Program-made: the position numbers and the translations under genes
Part shown: in pieces, positions 1 to 11,345 of the stretch
Position numbering within the stretch: position 1 is the first letter of the stretch
Layout of the letters: the number at the start of each line of letters is the position of its first letter
Assembly (NCBI GenBank): GCA_031216445.1
Contig: CM062210.1
Coordinates: forward strand, 5,204,501-5,268,500
Length of the DNA stretch: 64,000 bases
Reading direction: 5' to 3'
Source: Lateolabrax maculatus
Taxonomy: Eukaryota > Chordata > Actinopteri > Acropomatiformes > Lateolabracidae
Notes under the pieces: model-generated
The model's database searches: none
What the model was told of the DNA's origin: nothing
What the model saw: the letters and a program-made list of their open reading frames with translations, nothing else

Positions 1-2083
1 GCAAATACGGGAAATTAAATGTTAGTATTGGCCTTCAAAACAAGTGCTGAGTCTGAGAAATACTAAAAAAAATTTCAATATACCAAAATAAGCCAAAGTT
101 CTCAAATTGTATCTAAAAGAATGATTTCACAACTTCTTCACATCTTAAATAACTACAAATCTGACCGGATATACGATGCCATCTGTGCCACACATTTGCG
201 TCAGTATGTAGGTTTGATACCCAGCCCTACAAAACACTGAAGTCTCGTCACTTTGGCAGGAAAATGCTCAAATTAAAAGATTTGAAATATCTGCAAGAAA
301 CATGGGCGGCTGGCAACTGTAGTCTAGACTGTAGGCTTTCAAAACGTACTTATTTCATCCAGAATACTGTCACGCCGCTAAAAATGGACTCAAAAGTAAA
401 AAAATTCCCAACCATAAATTAAGATACATTGTTTCTGCTTTTCTATATATGAATATAAATCTCCATATTGTGCCAGTGTGGGAAATCAGTTTGTAATGCT
501 TCTATCTCATGTTACAGCTGGCTGGGGTAAATAAAACCCATAACACACACAGACATTCCCACACTCAGGTCCACAGTGTTCAATCTCACCGTGTCTGAAC
601 TACCGTCATAAATACCTGCACAAAAAACACACATCTTGCTTTAAAAAGTAAAGTGGGGTGAAAAAAGGTTTAATTTTAGTCTTATATGGGGCAAACACGA
701 CAGCCTTGTAGTGTTTGCGTGAGGCTATAAGTGGCCCAAAGCTTCAGAGCCGTGCCTCACGACGCCAGACCGTCCGAGGAAGAGGAAGAAAACAAAATTA
801 CAGGGAGTCTTCGGGGAGTACAGCTGGAATGGACACACCCTCTGCAGCCGATACGGTGGGTTTGTCTTCCTTCCTGCTGAAAAATGTTTTCTCACCACCG
901 CTGTTTATCTGTCACTCGTAGGGCAGCTCTGACTCTTTCAGGGTTTTTTTTTCAGTTGTGGCTCACCACAGATATCACTGTGCTAAAATTGAAAAAGACA
1001 AAGCCATCTGTGGATATCGTGACACCATTTTAAAGTATTGAAGATGCGCTGACAATACACACTGACCTCACATTTAAATACAGGGTCTTTCAGGATAAAA
1101 ACTTGCTGCTTTGAGAAGCAGTGAAGGCAGATGTGAAGCCCCACACAGGCCAGCAGAGATTAAATCAAGCTGTGTTCCCATGAATAAGTTGAGGGGGAGA
1201 AAAATCAATACCTCCAACCCTTATTGACCAACTAACAATCGCTTTACATTCCTCCCTCTGTCCCACAGCCTTGTTGCAAGCCTGCATTAACCCCAAAACA
1301 AGCAGATTCCGATGCACAATTATGCTTTAATGTGGCTTTATAGACGCTTTAAGGGTCAAAAAAAAAAAAAATGCACTGACATTAAAGCATTTGCTGAGTG
1401 CTTACAAGTCCATAACGCAGTCACTATATTCCTGCAGCATCCCAATGGGGACTTAAACTGTTTCTGTGGTATTAAATGGTGAGCTCAATGACCTTATGGA
1501 GTGTAATGGACTGCTATGTTCATATAATATTCATACAGACTTATTATAGTTGTAGTGTGACATTTAGTTATATGTGTATACATTTAAAACGAAGTGTCAG
1601 CATCAAATAAAGCCAACAAAGTGCAGCAACTTTCTTGTAGTTGTTTATATATATATATATATATACACAAGTTTCAGCTGCTAAAGATAATATATATATT
1701 ATTTTTAGCAGCTGAAACTTGTTCAGTTGAGCTGCTGTAAAACACACAGGCCTCCCTATCAGCAGGGAGAGTGGAGGCAGTTTCTGAAAAACCGACCCAG
1801 TGTAATAATAATAATACTAATACTAATAATAATACCCATAATGATGATAATAAAAAGTGGACACTCCCTCTGCGTAAATCGGAGTTAATGCAAGAAATAG
1901 TCCGCGCACAAACAAGCTGGCTGAACTACAAAGCCCTCAAAACATTAAAAAAAAAAAAAAAAAAGAAAAACTGCTCCCAGCTTTGGGCGGAGAGCTTCGT
2001 CTCACCAACGAGCCTCTTTCCTCCACATTTCCTGTCCCGACAAACCATTCAATCCCGGCGGAAGCAGCCCGCGCCCCGCTTAC
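1..2083 (-). other. abi1: abi1 intron 1 (partial)
   Basis: This stretch follows the splice donor of the abi1 first coding exon on the minus strand and runs off the window, so it is the 5' part of abi1 intron 1. I see no convincing second exon. It is AT-rich with short homopolymers, a TA run near 1647-1665 and a perfect hairpin at 1667-1722. The short open frames here lack family resemblance and are treated as chance. Confidence 0.6.
1667..1722. repeat. Perfect 19-bp inverted repeat (hairpin) in abi1 intron 1
   Basis: Arm 1 (1667-1685) and arm 2 (1704-1722) are exact reverse complements. They are separated by an 18-base AT-only spacer apart from one G. A (TA)n run lies directly 5'. The structure could be a foldback element remnant or a cruciform-prone site. 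No gene function is implied. Confidence 0.85.
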
Positions 2084-2200
2084 CTGCACATAATTGTTCT
2101 CGCAGTAGTCCGCGACTCTGGTGAGGTTCTGGTAACTCTCCACCAGCGCTCTCTTGCCGGCCGGGATCTCCTCCTCTAACAACATTTGTAGCTCTGCCAT
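2084..2200 (-). CDS. abi1: Abl interactor 1, first coding exon (partial gene)
   Basis: The exon encodes 39 residues beginning MAELQMLLEEEIPAGKRALV and ending in ENNYVQ. This matches the very conserved N-terminus of ABI1/ABI2 closely. ABI proteins are adaptor subunits of the WAVE regulatory complex, which drives Arp2/3-dependent actin branching at the plasma membrane; this N-terminal segment lies in the part that packs with WAVE. The start is the ATG at 2198-2200. The exon ends in a phase-0 donor (CAG|GTAAGC) at 2083. The rest of the gene (homeodomain-homologous region, proline-rich region, SH3) lies outside the window. ABI2 is the main alternative, but its neighbours acbd5, mastl and yme1l1 fit the ABI1 locus. 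Confidence 0.9.
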
Positions 2201-2410
2201 CTTACATCTCTCCTGCAGAGCCTCCCTTCCCTCTGCCTTTGCCCCCTTTTTTTGATTCAAGCGGCCACCAGGCACAGCTCTGCCTCGGAGGGAAAGAAAT
2301 AAATAAAGACGAGAGGATCCTCCGCCTCCTATTGTGGGATCCCTGTGGCGTGACGTCAGCCCAAGATCGTCTGCGCTGAGGAGGAGGCCTCACTCGGGGG
2401 GATTAAAAAA
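2201..2410 (-). promoter_or_regulatory. abi1: abi1 5'UTR and promoter with a full CRE
   Basis: GC- and CpG-richer sequence sits directly upstream of the abi1 ATG. A perfect palindromic cAMP-response element (TGACGTCA) lies at 2351-2358, about 150 bases from the start codon, the usual distance for a CREB/ATF site near a transcription start. No TATA box is evident. The transcription start is inferred, not seen. Confidence 0.5.
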
Positions 2411-2594
2411 AAAAAAAAAAGTGGGACTAGTGTTTGGCGTCAACAGCATTATTCTGTGTTGTTATGTGCAGTGTTGGAGGATTCTTTGCAAACACTCAGG
2501 TTTAATTTATTTGTCACTTTACAGCACACGGTTGCGCAAATGTAGAACATATATACAGATAATTAAAGGATCAGATACAAATTTAGATAAAAAC

Positions 2595-2965
2595 TGAGGT
2601 GTCTGAGCTGAAAGATGTCTCTGCCATGTGTGTCTAATGTTTAGGTAGGCCTATGTCCAAGGTCTGGCGCCATCCTGGATGGATGTCCCTTGGGGGTCGT
2701 TTACCTATGGTATGGTCCACCTGCCCTGGTGGCAAAATAGCCATATATCGTTATGAGGTTGGCTCTGAGCCTATGCTGACACCATACATTAGCTATACCA
2801 TGAGGCTTTAAAAGGTGTAGGATGAGTGGAAAACGGGGGAGATTCACATTGGCTTCGGATCCTCTCACAGGCAATCCATGGTGCTTGTTTTGACGCTGTA
2901 CTTTTTGTAATAAACCTTTTTATACAACTAAGTCAGTGTCAGCGGAGATTCCTTCATCATCATCA
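2595..2965 (+). mobile_element. Possible solo LTR or retroelement end
   Basis: The block has a compositional character unlike its AT-rich surroundings and ends with a polyadenylation signal (AATAAAC near 2909) followed by a short U5-like tail before a CATCAT run. This resembles the 3' part of a retroelement LTR. I cannot define a target-site duplication or an internal coding region, so the call is tentative and the ends are approximate. Confidence 0.3.
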
Positions 2966-3840
2966 CATCATCGCTACAGAAGATACAACAAAACAATATA
3001 ATTCTGTAGTGCATTTGTTTGAAATTGCACCATGGGGGGATTTTTAATAGCAGTAACATGATTATATGATTTTCATCTTCACATTAAAAGTTTGACATAT
3101 GGGAGTTTTTTTACACTGTAGTATTGATACTTTTGAAATTATTACATTTATTACCTTTTTACTCTTAAGTAAAAGATCTGAATACTTCTTCTACTGCTGC
3201 ATTTATATTTGTAATTTCATTATTTACTCAGATTATGTCTTAGTTGGGTTTTTTTTTGTAAATATAACATTTGTTTATTCAGTTATCTAATTGCACATGT
3301 GGAATTTACATTATTCTTTTTTCAAACTTAATTGTATATATTTTATTATGTTATAGCTAATTGTGCTTCCATTTTTTTCCACAGAAAATTTGCAAGTGGA
3401 AGTTTTGTTTTGTCTCAGTGTATTTTCAACAAATTGTGTTATTCATGACTTAAATACGTAGAATTACTTAAAAAACAATCATTTAGACAATCTATGCATA
3501 TGAACATACAATAGAAAATAAAACTCTTTGAATTGAAAATAAAGATAACTTTTTTTAAAACGTTGTATTTATTTTTTAAACATGTATAAAACATTAACGT
3601 TTTAACAGAAACACTTCATTCACCAGGGGAAACATTTACAAAATCACCTATTATTAATTAATCAACCATCAAAATAACTAGCCATTATATCGATTAACTA
3701 TTACATTAATCAACCAATTCCAGCTGTAGATATTAATAAGTTGTTGTGGTACTTGAAAATAAAGACAAAGTGAGAGCTCTTTCTTTACTCTCCCGTCTTC
3801 CTATCATCCTTCCAACTGACGGAAAAAAACATGGCTCCCA
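2966..3840. other. Intergenic AT-rich sequence
   Basis: This lies between the abi1 promoter side and the acbd5 promoter. The sequence is T-rich and A-rich with no supported exon, RNA gene or repeat structure that I can recognise. Confidence 0.5.
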
Positions 3841-4220
3841 ACCAGCCGTTGCTCCCAACTAGAGCATGATGGGATATGTAGTTTCACTCTGAAATGTAGC
3901 TATAGTGAGTGTACGTTATGAATTCGCGATGCCATTGAGATATTATATGATAAAAAGTGTTATATTTCACCTCTTTAAAGTGTTCTGGTTTATTCGGCGC
4001 ACATTTTTAGTCCCTCCGTCCCGAAACTACATTTCCACTAAAGCGTTTTAAGTTGACGCGAAGGATTGTGGAGCTTGTAGGCAACATGGAAACCTCGCAG
4101 AGAAACTACAGCTCCCAGACTGCACTCTGTTGCCTGGCTTTAGTATACCGTTCATGGCGTCTGGTCGAGGGCTAAAGACAGGTCGCCTTGTGACAAACAG
4201 CTAGGCCGTTGACTTTAACG
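3841..4220 (+). promoter_or_regulatory. acbd5: acbd5 promoter and 5'UTR exon with ZNF143-like sites
   Basis: Three matches to the ZNF143/Staf motif (ACTACA-NTTCCCA-type) occur here: 3864-3882 on minus, 4026-4038 on plus and 4105-4123 on plus. Such sites mark TATA-less housekeeping promoters. A likely non-coding first exon ends at 4220 with a good donor (AACG|GTAAGT), and the next exon starts at 4547 after a CAG acceptor. Exact transcription start unknown. Confidence 0.55.
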
Positions 4221-4485
4221 GTAAGTGTCGCCGGTTTGTAGCTTCTCCGTCGATAGTTTAGGGGGTATTTATTATATTTAATTAAACATCGGGGCAGTTA
4301 GACGTGTGTCGCATGCGATATGTTGTGTCCTAGATACACAAGCTGCTCCTACTGGTGGCCATAACATACCGTACAAGCAGTAACTGACAAGTTCAGCTGG
4401 TTACCACAGTGTGGATGTATCGCCTCTATCGAGACTAAAGTCAGCTTTCAGTTTATATTTACGGACGCTTCTCACACTGTAGAAG

Positions 4486-4486
<1 letters not shown>

Positions 4487-4527
<41 letters not shown>
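4487..4527 (+). repeat. acbd5: (TG)n microsatellite beside the acbd5 splice acceptor
   Basis: About 20 TG units end 19 bases before the acceptor CAG at 4544-4546 that begins the first coding exon of acbd5. In RNA this is a UG tract in the polypyrimidine position. Confidence 0.9.
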
Positions 4528-4529
<2 letters not shown>

Positions 4530-4562
4530 CTGCTGTCTGTGTGCAGGTTTTGTGTTGACACC

Positions 4563-7500
4563 ATGGAGGTGGAGAGGGTCACGGCGGAGGATGGGAGGCG
4601 GCTGACCCAGCTGAGGTTCGACGCCGCGGTCAAAGTGATCAAGAGTTTACCCCCGGACGGTGAGCGAAGACACCGGGTCACACGAGGGCTTTGAAACAGG
4701 GTTCAAACGGAAATGGCAGCCCAGTCGGGTGCAGTGCAACAGCTTGGGTGTTGGGCGATTTAAAAGGCTTAATCCACTTTGCTTGCAGCATGCAGAGACT
4801 TGCCTGCAAGTTAATGCACAATCACAACAGTCCCTTTGGAAAGTGTGTCTTAGTGTCAGAGATAGGAGACAGTAGGAAAAGTACATTTGCACATTTTAAT
4901 TAAAGTTTATTTCCCTCAGGTCCCTTTCAGCCGTCCAATGACATGATGCTCAAGTTCTACAGTTACTATAAACAAGCCACCTTGGGAGCGTGCAATATAC
5001 CCCGACCAGGCTTCTGGGACGCGGTTGGCAAGGCAAAATGGTAATGACAAAAAGGAAATGAACAGTCAGACAAATGCATTCAGGGTTCCCTCACAGGTGT
5101 GTCATTTATGGAGCTGTCTAGCACAAGTTGTATGAATACCACAGTTCTTTCAAGGCAAATCGTGAAGTTTAATTCTGGATAAACCGTGGAAACCATATCT
5201 GACTGTATCAACATGTTGCTTTTTGCCCACTTTGACCTCACTGTGCAAAACAGGATGGAGTAAAAGTCTCTCCACTGGGTTTAAAGACCTGCTGCTGTTT
5301 AGTCTCAAGTTGTGTTAGGTGATCTCTGGACTCTGCGGCTTGGAATGTAACCTCTTACCCACTAGGCCAGATAGTTTCTCTCATGGTCTCATTACATTTG
5401 CAAAAGTTTTATCAAGAAACTGTAGGAACAGCTCTAGTTACTAATGATTGGTTAATCTTCTGTCAGCCTTTAACCCAAAGCTAACAAAGAATCCACTGAC
5501 CTCAAGTAAACCGGACTTATTGACAGAGCAAGAAAACTGGCACAGAAGTGTTCAAAGCCAATCTCTATGTTTTAGAGTCTTTACACTGAGCAGAGCTTTG
5601 CCTTTTTACTTGATAAAGTGATGTAATAATGCAGTTTTTGTTTTAATTGAATTATCCAGGGATGCATGGAGTTCTCTAGGAGATATGCCAAAAGAAGAAG
5701 CAATGGCTGCCTATGTTGAGGAAATGAAGCTGGTATGTTTTCTCAGTTAAAGTTACTTTTAAAGAGCATAAAACTGCTTGATCACCCAGGACTTTTTTAT
5801 CGGACTGTTTATGGATTTGAGCTAAACATCCATCATTGCTCTTGTTGCTGTATCCGATGCGTAGATCCTGGAGGGTATGCCCATGACAGACGAGGTGGAG
5901 GAGCTCCTGCGCGTCCTCGGCCCGTTCTACGAGCTGATCGAAGAGAAGAAAAAGATCTCGCAGATATCAGACCTGAGCACGGGTGGGTTTTGGTTCACCA
6001 GGTGTAGTGTAACCCCCCCCCCACCACCACCACCACCACCACCACCTTTCACCTTGTTTGTGATGTCAAAAACAGCATGTGGAGCTTAACCTTTTTATAA
6101 TTTGCCTCTTGTCATATGCTCAGCCCGTTTGACAATGTTTGCTAGGCAACTGGAAGGCAAGTACATTACTGTGTAAAATATTTGATTCTGGTGGTATATA
6201 GTTGAGTATTTGTCTGCTGTTTGTAGCTTCAGATGCTTGTAGTGCTTATTAGCAGTCATGTCATGCATGCTGAATTAGTAGCACAGAACACGTGGCTTAG
6301 TACATCTAAGGTTTCTTTTGCTATCAGTTGATCCAGATAAATCCAGACTATCTGTGTCGAGGGTACAGGACATCTTGTGCCTCTCAACCTCATGTAAACA
6401 GGTTGTTTTGATTTAATCACTAAGTAGAAGAAGTGTTATTAGCCTTATTTAGTAAAGGAAGCTTAGTCTTTTTGGTATTTGTGACATTGAGATCCATTTG
6501 GTTGCGCAGGGTTTGGCACAATGCTGAATTCAATGCCCTCGAAGAGTGTCGCAAAGAGCATCATCAGAACGATGGAAATGAACGGCACACTGGAGACCCG
6601 TCCTGCCAGGCTCAAATCTAAGGAAGTAAGTGAAATGTCCGAGGAAGACGCACAAGAGGAAGAGGATGAGGAGGAGGAAGAGGAGGAAGAAGAAGAAAAA
6701 GAAGTGATAAGAGAGCCTAGAAAAGGTAACAAAGTTATAACAAACTGTGTCAGAAAATGTTGTTATAAGAACATTTAGCTGACACCTTTTTCTTTTTCCG
6801 GATTTGACTTCAGACAAGAAATCAGCAGTTTCACAGCCAAAGAAGAAGGGTTCAGCCAGGAGACACAAAGTGCCCCTGCCGAACGGTAAAGTGGCTAACG
6901 GGGTCAGCCATCTGACCAATGGGAATCATTCCAGGGCCGCCCTGAACAGCGAGGACTCCCAGGAGGGTTCAGTCAGCGAACCTCTGCTCAATGGTCACCA
7001 CACAGGTAAGGAACTCTGACCTCCGGGACAATGTGGGCCTGATCTGGTTAAAGCTTCGCCTTTGTGAAAGTCCTGTTCTGCTTTGACTCACCGATGAAAC
7101 GTTTCAAAATGGTTACTGAGGAATCAGTACTCACCTCACCCGCTGCCTGTGCTCTTGTATCAGTGCACCATGTGATCACATAATCTGCTAAGCTTCATTC
7201 TCAGAGCTGTGGCCACTCAGCAGACACTGAATCTTAACACTTTACACATCAGCTGCTCCTGGGACAGTTTGAATTGCTCTGTTGAAGTGGCACATAAAGC
7301 CCCCAAATTCCCCTCAAAGCCCCCCCTTCCTCCATTTCACCCTGTTGATTACATTGCACTTTACTCTACACAATGCAGGGCGAGCCTGAGCTATATTGTT
7401 TCCTTTTTTGCGCACTTTGCACTGATCTCAGATCCCAGCGTGGATGTGTCCGGTCCCAGTCACCTGGCCAGTGACTCAGACAGCGAAGTCTACTGTGATT

Positions 7501-10076
7501 CCGTGGACCAGTTCGGCCAGGAAGAGGCGAGTAACAACGTAAAAACCACTTACATAGCGCGGCTTTTGAAGCTCTTGGCCCATTATTGATCCATTTTAAT
7601 GTGCGTCTTCTCCAGAGCTCGGAGCACAACCGCTCTTTGGACGACCTGGATGAAGAGGAGAACCACGTCCTGCCACCTCTAGAGGAGACACAGGCAACGC
7701 AGGAGCCCCGGGAGGATGCTGACGGTCCGCCGCAGGTCATCACGTGCGGAGGGGAAGATGGAGAGACCGGTGGAACAATGTCACAGAGACAGAGAGTGAA
7801 TGCAGACATGCTGGACAGCTCTTCAGTCAGAAGAGGAAGAGGTAAGGCTGTCCTTACAGGGTGTTTATACCCCAAGAACCAAGAATTTTCACTTTTCTCT
7901 AACATTTTAAGAGCAAAATGATTAATCCATTAATATTGAAAAGTATTAGCAGTTTATTTAAAAATGAAAATAACTGTTCAGGGCTCGACAGTAATTTTGA
8001 GAAATTGAAAACTAATTCTTAACATAAAAAAAATCAGACAATGTTGCACGTGCGTTGGTGCGTTTACTTGCGTGCGCACAGGCATCTGTTTTAGAGACAA
8101 TGTCAAAGCAAATGAAGTTGTTTGACTGGGGGGTGAAAAGTTTTGACTAACCCGTCAACATCACAAAAGAATGTGCAAATTGATTCAACTGATAAAGAAC
8201 CAGATGAACCTGAATGAAAACTAAAAAGGAAATGTTTTGCCCCCCGATGATTCAAATTCTAAATTCAATTTAATATCAGATAAAACATAAACTACATAGA
8301 ATTTTGTTCGGTTACTGTAATAAAACTTTTAAACATTCTTTTATGTCACATTTTCATTATTAAGCTGACATATAACTGCATAGTATCTTAATTACTCAAA
8401 ATATACAGTGACTAAAAATGGTAACCGTATTTTCCATTTCAGCAACCAAAAGCTGATGCCTGTTGTTTGCTGCAGCTTTACTGTCAAATATTATCTAACT
8501 CGCCACTGACTAACAAACAAGTTCTTTGATGCAGGCATTGCATGAACATGTATTAATTATAAGTAATATTTTGGGTTTTTTGTGTTTGTTTTTTTAGGCT
8601 CCAGGTCTCCAGGCCTCGGCTCTGGATCGCTGGTGCCCATGTACGGTGGTGGAGATGGGGACAGGAGCCGCTGGGGCGGAGCTGTGACACCTGGAGGGAG
8701 CCTGAATGAGCAGATAGTTGTGGCTCTGGCTCGACTGCAAGAGGATATGCAGAGCGTTCTGGAGAGGCTGCACACCCTGGAGGCTCTAACTGCCAGCCAG
8801 GTCAGACCAGTGTTTCCTCATTCAGTACAGGAAAGGCTGTAAAAACTGCATATTCGTTAGATGATGACAACAGAGACACCAGCATGATCTACCTGGTTGA
8901 GTTCCAGTGCAATAATGGAACTCAATAATAATGCAATCATTTAGTATTACACTGGATGATAATAGCTGACTGACACAAGAAAAAGTTAGACATTTTTAGT
9001 AATAATAATAATAATACTAATAATAATCTTTATTTATAAAGCACGCCTCAAAATAAAGCTGCAAAGTGTTGTAACGCGGTTAAAACACCTAAAATAATAA
9101 ATAATAAAATAAAATAAAATAATAAAATCAAACCCAACAATAAAGATAGTAATAAAACAGATAAGACATGTTGGCAATAAAAGCCAGTGGTGGTAGCATT
9201 AATAAAGATTTGAGAAGTGATTTAAAAGCTGTCACTGATTCTCCGAGCCTCAAATCCTCTGAGATTTGTTGGATTCACACAACATCGTGAACTGCTTTGA
9301 ACCACTGGGGACTACTTCTTCTCTTTTTAAATTGCAAGTAAAGGTGGAAGGAAAAACAAATCTACACACATTGTAGACGTTGTAACTTTAATGTAGAGAA
9401 GGTTTATTATTATATTTTTGAATCAATATGATCAAAATCTAACTACACGTACAGATCATTTTCATCTACAGATTTTGACCAGCAAATCAACATCACAGTT
9501 GGACAGTAAAGTGTAAAAGTTAGCACGGAGTTATGATTTCAGTGCGTAGATGAGGGGAGAGAAGATAAGGGGTTTGTACTTTGGCTTTGTAAACAACACA
9601 ACACTGAGCACACATCAGCACTGAAACATTCATATGTTGATATTGTTATTGGTGTACAGAAAGTATACAGACTTCTTTTTTATGTCTTTTTCTCGGCAGG
9701 CAAGATCAGTGTCTCGGTCTCCAGCTTATCCATCCCCAGGGAATAAGAGGAGTCAGGTAAACAGTGGAAAAGACTTTGTTTAAATCTACCTAGCCAGCTA
9801 AATTTGCGGGGGGTGGAGTGAAATAATGTCGAATGTTATTGTTGTAATTTATTTCATTGTTAATTTCCCTAGAAACCATCCTGGTGGCCTTTTGACATTT
9901 CTCCAACCAGTTTGGCCTTTGCTGTGATATGGCCATTCGTGGTACAGTGGCTTATTCGCCTTTACCTGCAGAGGAAGAGAAGGTATTCTTTCAGAGAAAA
10001 ATCTAAAATGTAAAATGTCAACGCAGTACCCAATTTAACTTATTTTCTCCTCCTTTTTAATAGAAGAATCAACTGA
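4563..10076 (+). CDS. acbd5: Acyl-CoA-binding domain-containing protein 5
   Basis: ACBD5 binds very-long-chain acyl-CoA on peroxisomes and tethers them to the ER through VAP proteins. Coding exons: 4563-4659, 4920-5040, 5660-5732, 5865-5982, 6510-6725, 6814-7005, 7432-7538, 7616-7841, 8598-8800, 9700-9756, 9873-9982, 10064-10076; all phases join to 510 aa (human forms are about 490-534). The acyl-CoA-binding domain is at about residues 8-95 and contains YKQAT. A Glu-rich run follows near 215-228. An FFAT-like VAP-binding stretch (SEVYCDSVDQFGQEE) is at 290-304. A coiled coil (NEQIVVALARLQEDM region) precedes the C-terminal membrane anchor (LAFAVIWPFVVQWLIRLYL) and a short basic tail (QRKRRRIN), typical of tail-anchored peroxisomal proteins. 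The ATG sits in a CACCATGG context. Exon 7 could also splice at 7529, but only the 7538 donor keeps the next exon in frame. Confidence 0.95.
6013..6046 (+). repeat. C-run and (CCA)n microsatellite in acbd5 intron
   Basis: A run of C followed by about eight CCA/ACC units lies 30 bases after the donor at 5982. It is non-coding. Confidence 0.85.
8996..9190 (+). repeat. Probable 3' tail of a dispersed teleost element in acbd5 intron
   Basis: An (AAT)n tract runs into a stretch resembling the common fish-repeat phrase around TTTATTTATAAAGCAC, then an A-rich region with AATAAA words. It looks like the end of a retroposed element. The family is not determined and the ends are approximate. Confidence 0.35.
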
Positions 10077-11345
10077 ACCTGCTCTCATCCAAACACCCAT
10101 GGGCACTGGTGATGAAGAAGAGGTCTCTAAATGTCCCCCCCGCTTAGTCCTGCAGCCCAGTAATTTGCTTTTGCACTATAAAGAAGGCACCTAGAGTAAT
10201 GAGCAAGAGGAAGATTCCTCTCAAGTGTTTTGTACTGTGGATGTGGAATCAAATAGAGACGTGAATGTTTGGGCTCGCAGCCTGTGATTATACAACCTTT
10301 TCGAGATGACACCACTGTACTGGGATCTTTTTTCTGTGTAAGAAACGGTTTGTGAGGAGAGGGGGAACTTAAAAGTTGGGATGTCGTCAGCGTGTGTATA
10401 ATCCAACAACAGTAGCTTCTCAATTATTCCCATAACTAAAGCTTTGTTGCACAAGAAATGGGCCCAATACCTTGTTGTTTTGAGCATAACGCTTGTTGTG
10501 GTTAAAAATTCATCACAATTCATTTTCATTAGATGCCCAGGCAATGCTGCTATAATAAAATGTAATAACTGTAGTTTAGAAGGGAGGATTGAATGTAATA
10601 ATATATTGATATGTGAGATTCTTTTAAATTCTGAGAATAAGTTAATATTTATTGCTTTTAGCAGCAGTTACAGTGAAGTCATTGCTGCCCTGATTTCAGC
10701 GGTGTAAGTGAGGTTTATGTTTAAAGTGACTGCTAAATGTTGTGTATAGGTTAGATGAGGTTCTCATCACCCGTCCTACTGCGTATCAGTCTGTGCTTTA
10801 TGTCTGAGTGGCCTGAATCTCCACTTCATTGTTTTCCAAATAGAAGAAGTGCCTCAACATCATAAGGTACATTCATACTGTAGGTGGTATTATGATTTCT
10901 TGCGTTATCATATCGAAGCATAACTGTTCCAGTGCTGGACCAAATTAATATTAATCATACTACCTAGTGAGCCATGAGGTGGTGAGAATCATTTTCCACT
11001 CAGCTATCTGATTATTATTGCGTAACTCTTGTCACCGTCTGTGTTGTTTACGCTGTCACCTTTTTCTAAATTGTATCATTTTAATGTGCGATATATGTTT
11101 GTACGAATATTGTAGAAAGATTTTGTGTGAGTGATAGTCACCATGAATTGTTTGCAAAGCAGTGAGATCTATACAAATTGTATACAATAGATGTACAGTT
11201 CTGATTAAAATGCAGTATTTTAATTGCATTCCCATGAATTATTAATATAGAATACTATATCATATTTACAAAGGTTTGCATCTGCAATAGCACTAACCTT
11301 TCCAGAGCCATTATGTTTTAATAAAGTAAAAGTTTACCTTTCTAC
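10077..11345 (+). other. acbd5: acbd5 3'UTR with polyadenylation signal
   Basis: This follows the acbd5 stop (TGA at 10074-10076). The best poly(A) signal is AATAAA at 11320-11325, with a second at about 11418-11423. No other gene is supported; open frames in this stretch have no family resemblance. Confidence 0.5.

Noticed and set aside
4488..4694. Upstream start for acbd5 through the (TG)n tract
   Set aside because: The tract is intronic, before a good acceptor; the ATG at 4563 matches the family N-terminus and has a strong context.
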